Shown: positions 6,845 to 14,890, numbered from the stretch's first letter. The stretch is 15,400 bases of DNA from Anaerolineaceae bacterium UBA5224 (GCA_002409365.1 DHUW01000070.1:1-15400); one strand, 5' to 3'. The notes: generated by a model from the letters alone, not told the origin. Made by a program: numbers and translations.

Positions 6845-7915
6845 CTAAAGATAAGAAGTTAACAGCGTCTCGAAAATTTTATTGCTGATCACCCGGGCAA
6901 CTTTGCCCATTGGGTAGTTCTTCAAATATGCCACTGAAACCCAAAGCAAATTTTCTCTTATTGTTAAAGGGGATGAGAAGGGCGAAGCTTGCCAAGCGTG
7001 AACGCTGATTTTAAAATGCGTGTAGGCATGATCGAATACGCCAATTTTCTCATCAACCGCAATTTTCAACCCGGTTTTCTCGAAGACTTCCCGATTTAAA
7101 CAATCCAGCAAGCTTTCGTCGGTCTGTTCGACCTTACCTCCTGGGAATTCCCACAAGCCGGCCAGGACACCGCTTGAATCTCTTTGACGCAGCAGAACCT
7201 TTCCATCTCTTTGGATTACAGCCACACAGACTTCATAGTAAGGCACCGGAGCTTTTTTGACCCTGACAGGTAGATTCACCTGGATCCCTTGTTGGAAGGC
7301 CAGGCAAAATTTGCCAACTGGGCAGGCAGGGCAGAGGGGTTGACGGGGCAGGCACACTAGAGAACCCAGGTCCATTAGTGCCTGGTTGAAATCGCCAGCG
7401 CGATCCTGCGGTAAAACGGATTGCGCATAGTCTGCAATCGTTTTCTCAAAACTGGCTGAACCGAACGGGTCCTGCAGGGCAAGAATGCGGGAGTAAATAC
7501 GTTTGATGTTGCCATCCACAGCTGCGGCAGGCTCACCGAAGGCGATTGATGCGATCGCTGCAGCAGTGTAATGACCGATCCCTGGCAGCTTTTCCAGATC
7601 CTCAGGTTTGGAAGGCAGGTGTCCACCGTATTCTAAAGAGACGATTCGGGCAGTTTTGTGCAAATTGCGGGCACGGCTGTAATATCCAAGTCCTTCCCAC
7701 TCTCGCAGCACTTCTGACAGGTCAGCTTTTGCCAGATTTTCCAGATTTGGAAAGCGATTCAGAAAGCGCTCAAAGTAAGGCAAAACAGTTTCAACCCGGG
7801 TTTGCTGGAGCATAATTTCAGAGACCCACACCCTATAGGGGGTGGGAAAAGAACGCCAGGGCAATTGCCTGGCGTTAGCGTCATACCATCTCAATAATTC
7901 CTGCGGGAAAGCCAT
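6845..7915 (-). CDS. mutY: A/G-specific adenine DNA glycosylase with Nudix domain
   Basis: A 356-residue base-excision-repair enzyme that removes adenine mispaired with 8-oxoguanine. The N-terminal catalytic domain has SEIMLQQT with the catalytic Glu33, the helix-hairpin-helix LPGIGHYTAAAI (110-121) and the catalytic Asp134 in VDGNIKR. The 4Fe-4S cluster ligands are Cys188, 195, 198 and 204, in exact C-x6-C-x2-C-x5-C spacing. The C-terminal domain (about 226-330) is the MutT-like 8-oxoG recognition module, with FPGGKVE and NREVFEKTG. Its Nudix box has one extra residue between the glycine pair and the REV helix, and Lys in place of one catalytic Glu, which suggests a recognition role. The ATG directly abuts the TAA of the upstream gene, so it is probably the last gene of the operon starting at 8876. 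Confidence 0.97.
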   Translation of the reverse strand: MAFPQELLRWYDANARQLPWRSFPTPYRVWVSEIMLQQTRVETVLPYFERFLNRFPNLENLAKADLSEVLREWEGLGYYSRARNLHKTARIVSLEYGGHLPSKPEDLEKLPGIGHYTAAAIASIAFGEPAAAVDGNIKRIYSRILALQDPFGSASFEKTIADYAQSVLPQDRAGDFNQALMDLGSLVCLPRQPLCPACPVGKFCLAFQQGIQVNLPVRVKKAPVPYYEVCVAVIQRDGKVLLRQRDSSGVLAGLWEFPGGKVEQTDESLLDCLNREVFEKTGLKIAVDEKIGVFDHAYTHFKISVHAWQASPFSSPLTIRENLLWVSVAYLKNYPMGKVARVISNKIFETLLTSYL

Positions 7916-8215
7916 TTAGAACTGAAATGTACCTCTTTGGGGAGCCAGTTTGACTTCGAGGTTGTCAACATAGTCCAGTAATTGCTCGTTTAAACGAGCC
8001 CAATCGTCCGAGCCCAGGATGGTTTGGGCTTTTAACCTGGATTCCATCAGGGCGCCCAGCAAGACCTGGGGGTGGTTTCCGTAAGCAGTTACCCAGGCAT
8101 CGGTCACTTCGAAGCCGAATTTATTTAGTTGCGGCAAATACTCCTGCAATACATAGGCGAAGTAATCTTGTTCGTGTCCGGGCTTGATGTCCCAGGTCAA
8201 AATGAGTTTCATCAT
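7916..8215 (-). CDS. Conserved-looking 99-residue protein, possible dimeric alpha/beta-barrel
   Basis: A 99-residue soluble protein without signal peptide or membrane segment. Its pattern suggests a ferredoxin-like dimeric alpha/beta-barrel fold: a strand (KLILTWDI), a helix (EQDYFAYVLQEYLPQLNKFG), strands around DAWVTAYGNHPQVLLGALM, and a helix (WARLNEQLLDYVDNLEVKL). I do not recognise a named family and assign no function. It begins 4 bases after the stop of the metallo-beta-lactamase-fold gene and ends flush against the mutY ATG, so it belongs to the same message. Two consecutive ATG codons are present and the choice between them is open. The start relies on translational coupling because no clear Shine-Dalgarno sequence is visible. 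Confidence 0.72.
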   Translation of the reverse strand: MMKLILTWDIKPGHEQDYFAYVLQEYLPQLNKFGFEVTDAWVTAYGNHPQVLLGALMESRLKAQTILGSDDWARLNEQLLDYVDNLEVKLAPQRGTFQF

Positions 8216-8219
8216 GATC

Positions 8220-8876
8220 TTAGAGCGCGGAAAGTTTAGGGTCCAGGGCGATCACCTGGGTACCTTCCTCGCTAAAACTCGCTGTCCCTGCTATTTTATA
8301 ACTTTCCATCGTTTCCAGTTCTGTTAGCCCCATCTCTTTGAGGAATTTGCTCAATGGATCGAGATCCAGTTTGGAATATGGGGTTTCATATTGCATCGGA
8401 ATGACAATATTAGGTTCAAGGATGCTGATCACTTCAGCAGCTTTCGAAGCGTTTAGGCTGTTGCCGCCGCCGACAGGAACAAGAGCAATATTAATGTTGC
8501 CCAACTCTTCGACCATCGTCTGGCTGGGCACCGTGTTGGTTTGCCCCAGGTGCAGGATCGTGATCGTTCCGTAATCCAGCACATAAATGGTGTTGCGCAA
8601 ATCTTTGTTCTCAGCCAAGAACGGTGTCGTTTGGATGCCAGTAAGAAACACTCCGCCGCGCTCATATTCACCAGGACCTTCGATAACGAAGGGGTTGCCC
8701 TTCACCACGCTGACATTATTGTGAGAAAGGTCGTTACTGCTAACGGTAACGATCTCCGATTTCAGTTTTAGCGGGTTATAGCCAGCAACAGCTGAATCAA
8801 ACGGGTCGGTTACCACCGTGGCAAAATTTCGTTCAGTGATCCGAAAACAAGAATTCCCATACCATGTAATTTCCAT
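8220..8876 (-). CDS. Metallo-beta-lactamase-fold protein with lost metal ligands
   Basis: A 218-residue protein that aligns over its full length with the MBL-fold hydrolase family of the UPF0173/Lactamase_B_3 type: MEITWYGNSCFRI, VVTDPF, VIEGPGEYE, NTIYVL, HLGQ, ALVPVGGG, IVIPMQYETP. The metal-binding residues are mostly gone. The HxHxDH motif reads S47-N-D49-L-S51-H52, HLGD reads HLGQ (109-112), the late IPMHY reads IPMQY (Gln162), and the early GHSCF reads GNSCF. The scaffold is conserved while catalysis is almost certainly lost or changed, so a binding or structural role is likelier than hydrolysis. The gene has GGAGGA 7 bases before its ATG and heads the operon with the 99-residue protein and mutY. 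Confidence 0.85.
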   Translation of the reverse strand: MEITWYGNSCFRITERNFATVVTDPFDSAVAGYNPLKLKSEIVTVSSNDLSHNNVSVVKGNPFVIEGPGEYERGGVFLTGIQTTPFLAENKDLRNTIYVLDYGTITILHLGQTNTVPSQTMVEELGNINIALVPVGGGNSLNASKAAEVISILEPNIVIPMQYETPYSKLDLDPLSKFLKEMGLTELETMESYKIAGTASFSEEGTQVIALDPKLSAL

Positions 8877-8926
8877 TAATAATCCTCCGATAACGAACCA
8901 GTGATCAGGTTTCGTCTCAACTTAAT

Positions 8927-8932
8927 ATTATA
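8927..8932 (-). promoter_or_regulatory. -10 box of the MBL-like/mutY operon
   Basis: A perfect TATAAT on the minus strand lies about 50 bases before the ATG at 8876. The predicted start near 8920 leaves a leader of about 44 bases that contains GGAGGA. No good TTGACA match is found 16-19 bases upstream. The area where the spacer should be is filled by an inverted repeat, so an activator-dependent promoter is possible. Confidence 0.45.
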
Positions 8933-8953
8933 TCAGGTAGCCCCCTTACCTGA
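8933..8953. repeat. Inverted repeat adjoining the -10 box, possible operator
   Basis: TCAGGTA (8933-8939) and TACCTGA (8947-8953) form a perfect 7-bp inverted repeat around 7 bases. It starts directly next to the TATAAT of the minus-strand promoter and so occupies the usual -10/-35 spacer, the arrangement used by MerR-type activators. A further CAGGT half-site occurs at 8906-8910. Confidence 0.45.
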
Positions 8954-9082
8954 GGTCTGGTGAAGGAGGTTTGGTTGAAGAAGGCTCAAATGAATGCTGT
9001 AATGATTTTTTATCGGATATTATGAGGGGGCTTAGTGATATAGCAATCCGATTTTGAATTTTTCACACCCAAAACGGAAATC

Positions 9083-10786
9083 CTATTTCCAATTCGGCAT
9101 GACCGGCTGGTTATTCTCATCCTTCCACCACATACGGTACGTATCGAACATGATTGTCATTGTCTCTGCTTTTTCTTCAGCGGTCATCAAGCGGGGCTGG
9201 ACTTTATCGATAAACTGGATCGGGATCATTTCCAAGCCCAAGTATTTGCCTTCATAAAAAACATGCCGGTCAAGAAAACCCTTGTCTGTGTTTTCAGCGA
9301 GACCGTATTGGTCAAAAAAGAGGTTGCCTAGTCCATAATGAAAAAAGCTGTCTCCATAAAACTCAGCATAATGTGGCACGTGTGACTGACTTCCGCTGAC
9401 AATGATCGCACCAGCGTCGGCAACTATCCTGAAATCACGCTCTATGGCATAGATTGGAGACCAGGTGTAGACCTCTTCGTGCTGGAAGGTGGCAATCACC
9501 AGGTAACCCTCGTCCCGCAGCTCCCGCACCGTTTGGGCCATATAGTCCATGTCGCAGTGATAAGCCCCGGAAGCAGTCTCGCTTGCCTGGGCAAAATTGG
9601 GTGATTTGGCATTGCAACCAATGAAAGCAATCTTGTTGCCATTCACTTCCATTTTTACTGGCGCGCTGGCATCAAAGATATCTTTGCCTCCGCCGTATAC
9701 TGGCCAACCCTCATTCTTGTAAAGCTCGAGGGTATAGAGCATGCTCTCTTCACCATAATCCTGGAAGTGATCGCCGGTCAACTCTACGATGTCCGTACCG
9801 ACATACCGTAGAAGCTCCATGTAATTTTCGGGTGAACAAAAGACCAGGTAATTGCCCGCAGTGTGCGGTGGGCAATATCTGGCGAAGGGTACTTCGTTGC
9901 TGATATGCAAAATGTCCGCCTCCTGCATTACGGAGGCAATCAACTCGCCTGGTACAAGCACGCCGCGCTCGTCCATCCCAACCGCGGTGGCGCGCACCAT
10001 GGCAGTGACACCTGTGAGCATTACGGTCGTGATTTTGGATGGATCAAGATTTGAAAACTGAAAAGCAGCCAATTCAGGTGGTAGGCTGAAGGTCTCGCCG
10101 GGTTCAAGCAGGCTGGCTGAAACCGGTACATTGAGAGCATATTGATCTACCTGAAAACCCTTGTGAATGGGGGATTGCCCGTCAATACTCAAGACCTTCC
10201 AGCGAGGCTCGATTTCTTCAAAGGGGATGATCGCCCATGTGTTCTGAGAGATCCAGGCGCTTTCGAGTAATTTGTCTTTTGGTGTACTTAAAACTGACAA
10301 ACCGGATGCCCCCAAAATGCTGGTAAGGGCCGGCAGGTCCTCTTCGCTGACCAGCAGGTTGGTGATCTCGCCTTCAGGCTGCCCTTGCCAGAGTTTTAGC
10401 AGCCAGTCGTGACTGACCTCGTCAGTCACCGTGGGGAAGGGTGCTACCAGGGCATAGACCCAATTGCCAACGGGGTTATTATCATTGAAATCGAAGGTAT
10501 AAACGATTTCATTAGAATTGCCTTGCGTTATCGGCAGATTTTGCTGCTCAACCAATTGACCCAGGCTGATGGGCAGATCTGGATTTAGCTGATAGACAAA
10601 AACAGGAGATTCGTCGGTGACAGTTGGGGTGGATTCTTGTGGAAGTTCTGCAGTCGCAGTTGCTGCCTGGATTGTTGTTGGGGAGGGTTTGGTCGGTGGA
10701 GAGAGTGTAGGCACAGTCTGGCAAGCTGCCAGGAAAAGTGTAAATATCAGTGTGAAAAACGAGAGATAAACTGAGTCTTTGCGCAT
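9083..10786 (-). CDS. CapA-family (PGA_cap) lipoprotein 2
   Basis: A 567-residue exported lipoprotein and paralogue of the protein at 999-2717. The signal peptide ends in LAAC (lipidated Cys22), followed by a Thr/Pro-rich linker (about 25-60). The same two-part body follows. Residues 110-205 are the binding-protein-like segment (YALVAPFPTV, WAIIPFEEIEPRWKVLSIDG). Residues 250-540 are the PGA_cap fold (TGVTAM, HISNEV, DIVELTGDH, GSQSHV, HYGLGNLFFDQ). It has the same GD-to-GV and GHxPH-to-GSQSH changes as copy 1. Here even the GNH motif reads GDH (338-340). Surface location is firm from the lipobox, but the function is unknown. The region before the ATG is AT-rich without a Shine-Dalgarno sequence, and a 12-bp direct repeat lies 63-104 bases upstream. 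It appears monocistronic. Confidence 0.86.
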   Translation of the reverse strand: MRKDSVYLSFFTLIFTLFLAACQTVPTLSPPTKPSPTTIQAATATAELPQESTPTVTDESPVFVYQLNPDLPISLGQLVEQQNLPITQGNSNEIVYTFDFNDNNPVGNWVYALVAPFPTVTDEVSHDWLLKLWQGQPEGEITNLLVSEEDLPALTSILGASGLSVLSTPKDKLLESAWISQNTWAIIPFEEIEPRWKVLSIDGQSPIHKGFQVDQYALNVPVSASLLEPGETFSLPPELAAFQFSNLDPSKITTVMLTGVTAMVRATAVGMDERGVLVPGELIASVMQEADILHISNEVPFARYCPPHTAGNYLVFCSPENYMELLRYVGTDIVELTGDHFQDYGEESMLYTLELYKNEGWPVYGGGKDIFDASAPVKMEVNGNKIAFIGCNAKSPNFAQASETASGAYHCDMDYMAQTVRELRDEGYLVIATFQHEEVYTWSPIYAIERDFRIVADAGAIIVSGSQSHVPHYAEFYGDSFFHYGLGNLFFDQYGLAENTDKGFLDRHVFYEGKYLGLEMIPIQFIDKVQPRLMTAEEKAETMTIMFDTYRMWWKDENNQPVMPNWK

Positions 10787-10842
10787 AATATTTTTTGAAT
10801 AATTTATTAAATTTTACCCACTTTCCTGATAACTGGAGTAGA

Positions 10843-10890
10843 GAACCCTTACAGACGGTGAAACCAAAAAGAACCGCTTTACAGACAGTG
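10843..10890. repeat. Direct repeat upstream of capA2, possible regulator site
   Basis: TTACAGACGGTG (10849-10860) and TTACAGACAGTG (10879-10890) match at 11 of 12 positions with starts 30 bases apart, about three helical turns. Each is preceded by a related GAACC motif (10843-10847 and 10871-10875), so the repeated unit is nearly 20 bases. It lies 57-104 bases before the capA2 ATG and ahead of the clpB terminator. Confidence 0.5.
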
Positions 10891-10940
10891 TTGTTTTCTC
10901 GTTTGTTGATTGGCAGAAGCCTCTTTTGAGTTCTAATTCA

Positions 10941-10974
10941 AGAAAAGGGAGACCCTAAAAGGTCTCCCTTTTCT
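10941..10974 (-). terminator. Strong bidirectional terminator after clpB
   Basis: A perfect 14-bp stem, AGAAAAGGGAGACC (10941-10954) with GGTCTCCCTTTTCT (10961-10974), encloses the 6-base loop CTAAAA. The GC-rich core is flanked by an A-run on one arm and a T-run on the other. It therefore reads as a rho-independent terminator on either strand. It lies 37 bases beyond the clpB stop and separates clpB from capA2. Confidence 0.88.
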
Positions 10975-11010
10975 AGGCAATAACCGGGATCTGTTCCAGA
11001 TAACAAATCT

Positions 11011-13593
11011 TTAATTTTTTGTAAAACTCAAACCGCTTTCAGCGCGGTCGATTTTGATCGTGTCGCCCTCGCTAAATTCACCACTCAGCAGTTTGAGAGC
11101 AAGCGGGTCTTGCACTTCCCTCTGAATTGTGCGTTTTAACGGTCGGGCACCGAATTCGGGGTCGTAACCTACATCCGCCAGCCAGTTCATCGCAGCAGGG
11201 CTGATTTCGAGCTTGAGACCACGATCAGCGAGCAAATCGCTGACATGCTGCAGCTGGATGCCAACGATCTCGCCCAAGTTTTCGCGTGTGAGCGGCTTGA
11301 AGACCACAATTTCATCGACTCGGTTCAAAAACTCAGGTCTGAAGAAATTCTTCAAAATATCCACGACCTCATCCCGACTGACCTGCCTGGGTTGACCAGT
11401 CTCGTCGTTCATCCACAATTGGCTGCCCAGGTTGCTGGTCATGATGATCAAGGTGTTGCGGAAATCGACCGTGCGTCCCTGCCCATCAGTCATGCGTCCA
11501 TCATCCAGCACCTGTAACAGGGCATTGAAAATCTCTGGGTTGGCTTTTTCGATCTCATCGAACAAAACCACGCTGTATGGGCGGCGACGCACTGCTTCGG
11601 TGAGCTGGCCGCCTTCTTCATAGCCTACATATCCTGGGGGTGCACCAAACAACCGGCTGACCGTATGGCGTTCCTGGTATTCGCTCATGTCGATTCGTAC
11701 CATGGCGTTTTGATCGTCAAATAAAAACTCTGCCAGGGCGCGCGCCAGTTCGGTCTTGCCGACACCGGTGGGACCGAGGAAGATAAACGAGCCAATCGGG
11801 CGGTTGGGGTCCTGCAAGCCGGAACGCGACCGCCGCACTGCGTTGGATACGGCATTGATAGCTTCGTCCTGCCCGACCACACGCTCGTGCAAGCGTTCTT
11901 CCATATGCAAAAGCTTTTCCATTTCGCCTTCCAGCAGGCGGCTGACGGGGATGCTGGTCCATTTCGCGACCACATCGGCGACCTCTTCAGAATCCACTTC
12001 CTCTTTCAGCAAAGCACCGTGCTCCTGCTGGCTCTTGAGTTTGGCTTCTGCTTCACCAATTTGTATTTGCAGATCGCGGATCGTGCCATAACGCAGACGG
12101 GATGCTTTTTCGAGATCGGAATTGCGCTCGGCCTGTTCCATTTCGTGCTGGGCTTCGTCCAACTTTTCTTTCAAAGCCTTGAAGTTCTCGATGGCTTCCT
12201 TTTCTGTCTGCCATTGGGCAGTCATCGCCTTCGATTTCTCACCGAGGTCTGCCAAATCTTGCTCGATCTTTTCGAGCCGGTCCTGCGAAGCTTTATCCTT
12301 CTCTTTTTGCAGAGCCTGTTTTTCGATTTCAAGCTGCATAATTGCCCGGTCAACCTCATCCAGAGCCTGGGGCTTGGAATCGATCTCGGTGCGCAGGTGC
12401 GCTGCAGCCTCATCGATCAGGTCGATGGCTTTATCCGGCAAATGGCGATCCGTAATGTAACGATTTGAAAGGGTTGCAGCGGCAATCACAGCTGAATCGG
12501 TGATCCGCACTCCATGATGCACCTCGTATTTTGACTTCAAACCGCGCAATATACTGATTGTGTCTTCAACGTTAGGCTCAGCCACATAAACCGGCTGGAA
12601 GCGGCGTTCGAGGGCAGCATCTTTTTCTACGTATTTACGATATTCGTTCGTGGTAGTGGCGCCGATCAGATGCAATTCACCGCGTGCCAGCATTGGTTTG
12701 AGAATGTTGCCGGCATCCATGGAGCCTTCAGCAGAACCTGCCCCGATGACTGTGTGCATCTCATCGATAAAAAGGATGATTTGCCCATCAGACTCAGTTA
12801 CCTCCTTGAGAGCTGCTTTGAGGCGCTCCTCAAACTCACCACGATACTTCGCCCCCGCCACCATGGCAGCCATATCCAACTGCACGATGCGTTTATTTTT
12901 CAAGCCTTCCGGTACATCGCGGTTGACGATACGCTGCGCCAACCCTTCGACGATGGCAGTCTTGCCAACACCGGGTTCGCCGATCAAGGCGGGATTGTTC
13001 TTCGTGCGCCGGCTGAGAATCTCAATCGTACGGCGGATTTCTTCGTCACGCCCGATCACTGGGTCCATTTTGCCCTGGCGAGCCAATGCCGTCAGGTCGA
13101 CCCCGTATTTTTCAAGCGCCTGGTAGGTGTCTTCCGGGTTTTGGCTGGTCACTGATTGGCTGCCGCGGATTTCACGCAGTGCTTTAAGCACAGCATCTTT
13201 GGTCACACCGAAATTGGCGAGCCGCTTACCCTCAGAGCTATCGGTCAGACCGAGCAGAATATGCTCTGTGGAAGTGTATTCATCACCCATTCCCTTGGCA
13301 TAGCGTTCGGCTGCGTCCAGCAGGTTGGTTGCAGGACGCGAGAGCCCTGCCTCACCGGTTGCTCCCCCGTAGACCTTGGGTCGATCCGCCAGGTCCTTGC
13401 GCAACTCTTCTTTTAACACGTCAATTGAACCAGCGATCTGAGTGATTACAACAGGTACAGTGCTTTCAGTCTGGTTGAGCAGCGCCAGCAGCAGGTGGGC
13501 GGGTTCAATAGTTTGATGATTAAACTCATGAGCCAGCTGCTGCGCACCAAGCACAGCCTGTTGAGCTTTTTGAGTGAATTTATTTAGGTCCAT
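11011..13593 (-). CDS. clpB: ATP-dependent protein disaggregase ClpB
   Basis: An 860-residue AAA+ chaperone that, with DnaK/DnaJ, extracts polypeptides from aggregates. It has the complete family architecture. A double Clp-N domain spans 1-145. The first AAA+ module has Walker A GEPGVGKTA near 204 and Walker B ILFIDEMHT near 273. The coiled-coil middle domain, which distinguishes ClpB from ClpA and ClpC, is at about 400-525. The second AAA+ module has Walker A GPTGVGKTE near 604, a GAPPGYVGYEEGG pore loop and Walker B VVLFDEIEKA near 670. A C-terminal domain (GYDPEFGARPLKR) follows. Length and motifs are normal. GGGAG lies 4-5 bases before the ATG. No CIRCE element (TTAGCACTC inverted repeat) is visible upstream, so HrcA control is not supported. 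It is monocistronic. Confidence 0.98.
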   Translation of the reverse strand: MDLNKFTQKAQQAVLGAQQLAHEFNHQTIEPAHLLLALLNQTESTVPVVITQIAGSIDVLKEELRKDLADRPKVYGGATGEAGLSRPATNLLDAAERYAKGMGDEYTSTEHILLGLTDSSEGKRLANFGVTKDAVLKALREIRGSQSVTSQNPEDTYQALEKYGVDLTALARQGKMDPVIGRDEEIRRTIEILSRRTKNNPALIGEPGVGKTAIVEGLAQRIVNRDVPEGLKNKRIVQLDMAAMVAGAKYRGEFEERLKAALKEVTESDGQIILFIDEMHTVIGAGSAEGSMDAGNILKPMLARGELHLIGATTTNEYRKYVEKDAALERRFQPVYVAEPNVEDTISILRGLKSKYEVHHGVRITDSAVIAAATLSNRYITDRHLPDKAIDLIDEAAAHLRTEIDSKPQALDEVDRAIMQLEIEKQALQKEKDKASQDRLEKIEQDLADLGEKSKAMTAQWQTEKEAIENFKALKEKLDEAQHEMEQAERNSDLEKASRLRYGTIRDLQIQIGEAEAKLKSQQEHGALLKEEVDSEEVADVVAKWTSIPVSRLLEGEMEKLLHMEERLHERVVGQDEAINAVSNAVRRSRSGLQDPNRPIGSFIFLGPTGVGKTELARALAEFLFDDQNAMVRIDMSEYQERHTVSRLFGAPPGYVGYEEGGQLTEAVRRRPYSVVLFDEIEKANPEIFNALLQVLDDGRMTDGQGRTVDFRNTLIIMTSNLGSQLWMNDETGQPRQVSRDEVVDILKNFFRPEFLNRVDEIVVFKPLTRENLGEIVGIQLQHVSDLLADRGLKLEISPAAMNWLADVGYDPEFGARPLKRTIQREVQDPLALKLLSGEFSEGDTIKIDRAESGLSFTKN

Positions 13594-13717
13594 AATTCTC
13601 CCTTCGACTTCTTTAGTTATTACGTTTATAGAATAAGGGAGGAATGTTGATTTTTTGTAGGAAATGAGCAGAGGAAATATTGTGATCGCTCTGATTTTCC
13701 GGACATCTAATTGTTAA

Positions 13718-13740
13718 ATCCAGGTTAAATCGGTCTGGAT
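13718..13740. repeat. Short inverted repeat between clpB and the exchanger gene
   Basis: ATCCAG (13718-13723) and CTGGAT (13735-13740) are perfect inverted copies separated by 11 bases. They sit in the 209-base divergent region, 63-85 bases before the exchanger ATG. The region is otherwise AT-rich with an A9 run at 13757-13765. I found no convincing promoter pair for either gene. Confidence 0.25.
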
Positions 13741-13802
13741 GACCTTTCTGGCTGTGAAAAAAAAATATATACTCAATTGTTTTTCAGAAAAGGAACAATA
13801 TT

Positions 13803-14828
13803 ATGCAAAATTGGAGTATTTACACAGTAATCGGGGTCGGTTTGATTTCACTTACTTTGCTTGTTTTGGGAGCAAACTACGCAGTAAAAAAGTTAATCGG
13901 GATAGCAAATTACTTTAATCTATCAAGTACCTTTATGGGCATGACGGTGCTGTCCGTCGCCACATCTTTGCCGGAAATCACCTCTCATTTCACTGCTTCG
14001 GCGAATATCCTGCATGGCTCACTCGATTTTCAAACAGGCTCAGCGATCGTATTGGGTGCCAACATCGGTTCAGACGTAGTTCAGCAAACTCTGATCATGG
14101 GTATTGTCGTCTTATTGGCCGGCACGATTTACTTTCGGCGTTACTTCCTTTGGAAAAGTATGATTCCAATGATTGGCACGACGATTATGTGCCTCATCCT
14201 TGGTTGGGATGGGATTTATAGTCGAGTTGATGGAGCGATTTTGTTTGGGTCCTTCCTGGCGTATACCTGGTATCTTTATGTCGATGAGCGCAAGCATTAT
14301 AAGGAAGAAGATAACCAGCTCCAGTCTGAAGAGGTAGCTAACGGGGCGCCTACCAACGGTCGCGAGGTGCTGCGAGATGCCGTTATCACAACAGGCATGT
14401 TGGCAATTATCATTGCGTGCGCAACAATTGTTCTGTCATCTACTGAAATTATCGTCGAACGGACGGGTGTGGGTGGGTCATTGATTGGTGTTGTCACTCT
14501 TGGCCTGGCGTCTGCCCTGCCCGAGCTTACCACGGCGTTGGCTGGTCTTCGCCACAAAGAAGCAGGCATATCTTTAGGGACATTGGTCGGCAGCAATATC
14601 ACCAATCCTTTACTTGCAATTGGCGGCGGTGCGTTGATTTCAACCTATGCTGTGCCCAGACCACTGATTACATGGGATCTGCCTTGGGAAACCTTAACTG
14701 GTATATTGTTATGGGTGATCTTGTGGTTCAATAATGGTAAATTGGGCAAGAAGTCAGCTTTCTATCTGATTGCTATTTATTTTATCTACATAATTTGCCG
14801 AAGCTTGTTTTTTAATATTGATTTCTAA
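13803..14828 (+). CDS. Sodium/calcium exchanger family membrane transporter
   Basis: A 341-residue polytopic membrane protein of the CaCA superfamily (Na_Ca_ex), with about ten helices in two inverted halves joined by a charged cytoplasmic loop (about 161-190). Alpha-repeat 1 contains VATSLPEITS with Glu58, and LGANIGSDVVQQ. Alpha-repeat 2 contains LASALPELTT with Glu241, and LVGSNITNPLL. The two Glu residues are the conserved ion ligands, so cation/sodium or cation/proton exchange is expected, but the ion is not determined. In repeat 1 the usual GSN reads GSD91 while repeat 2 keeps GSN265, the reverse of the archaeal NCX_Mj arrangement as I recall it. AAGGA lies about 9 bases before the ATG. 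It is a single gene, divergent from clpB. Confidence 0.9.
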   Translation: MQNWSIYTVIGVGLISLTLLVLGANYAVKKLIGIANYFNLSSTFMGMTVLSVATSLPEITSHFTASANILHGSLDFQTGSAIVLGANIGSDVVQQTLIMGIVVLLAGTIYFRRYFLWKSMIPMIGTTIMCLILGWDGIYSRVDGAILFGSFLAYTWYLYVDERKHYKEEDNQLQSEEVANGAPTNGREVLRDAVITTGMLAIIIACATIVLSSTEIIVERTGVGGSLIGVVTLGLASALPELTTALAGLRHKEAGISLGTLVGSNITNPLLAIGGGALISTYAVPRPLITWDLPWETLTGILLWVILWFNNGKLGKKSAFYLIAIYFIYIICRSLFFNIDF

Positions 14829-14832
14829 AATA

Positions 14833-14890
14833 GAAGATCTAAAAACCAATGCCGTATTTGAAGATCCGCTAACGAAGAGCAAAGAAGATC
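14833..14890. repeat. Three GAAGATC copies after the exchanger gene
   Basis: GAAGATC occurs at 14833-14839, 14860-14866 and 14884-14890, with starts 27 and 24 bases apart. The flanks differ, so this is a motif cluster and not a tandem duplication. Its function is unknown. Confidence 0.4.

Noticed and set aside
9012..9052. An ATCGGAT...ATCCGAT inverted repeat with a 27-base loop
   Set aside because: A T-rich stretch follows only on the plus strand, where no gene precedes it. On the minus strand an A-run follows. A long loop and short stem make chance likely.
9076..9090. A GGAAAT/ATTTCC hairpin at the end of capA2 as a terminator
   Set aside because: It has a 6-bp AT-rich stem and 3-base loop, overlaps the stop codon, and has only a short T-run after it. 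Too weak to call.
11887..13155. Long open frames on the plus strand opposite clpB (for example 11887-12468 and 12670-13155)
   Set aside because: They are antisense shadows of a fully conserved 860-residue ClpB. No ribosome sites or recognisable motifs are present.
13594..13802. A CIRCE heat-shock operator upstream of clpB
   Set aside because: The TTAGCACTC-N9-GAGTGCTAA pattern is not present on either strand of the gap, and no clear sigma-32-type promoter was found.
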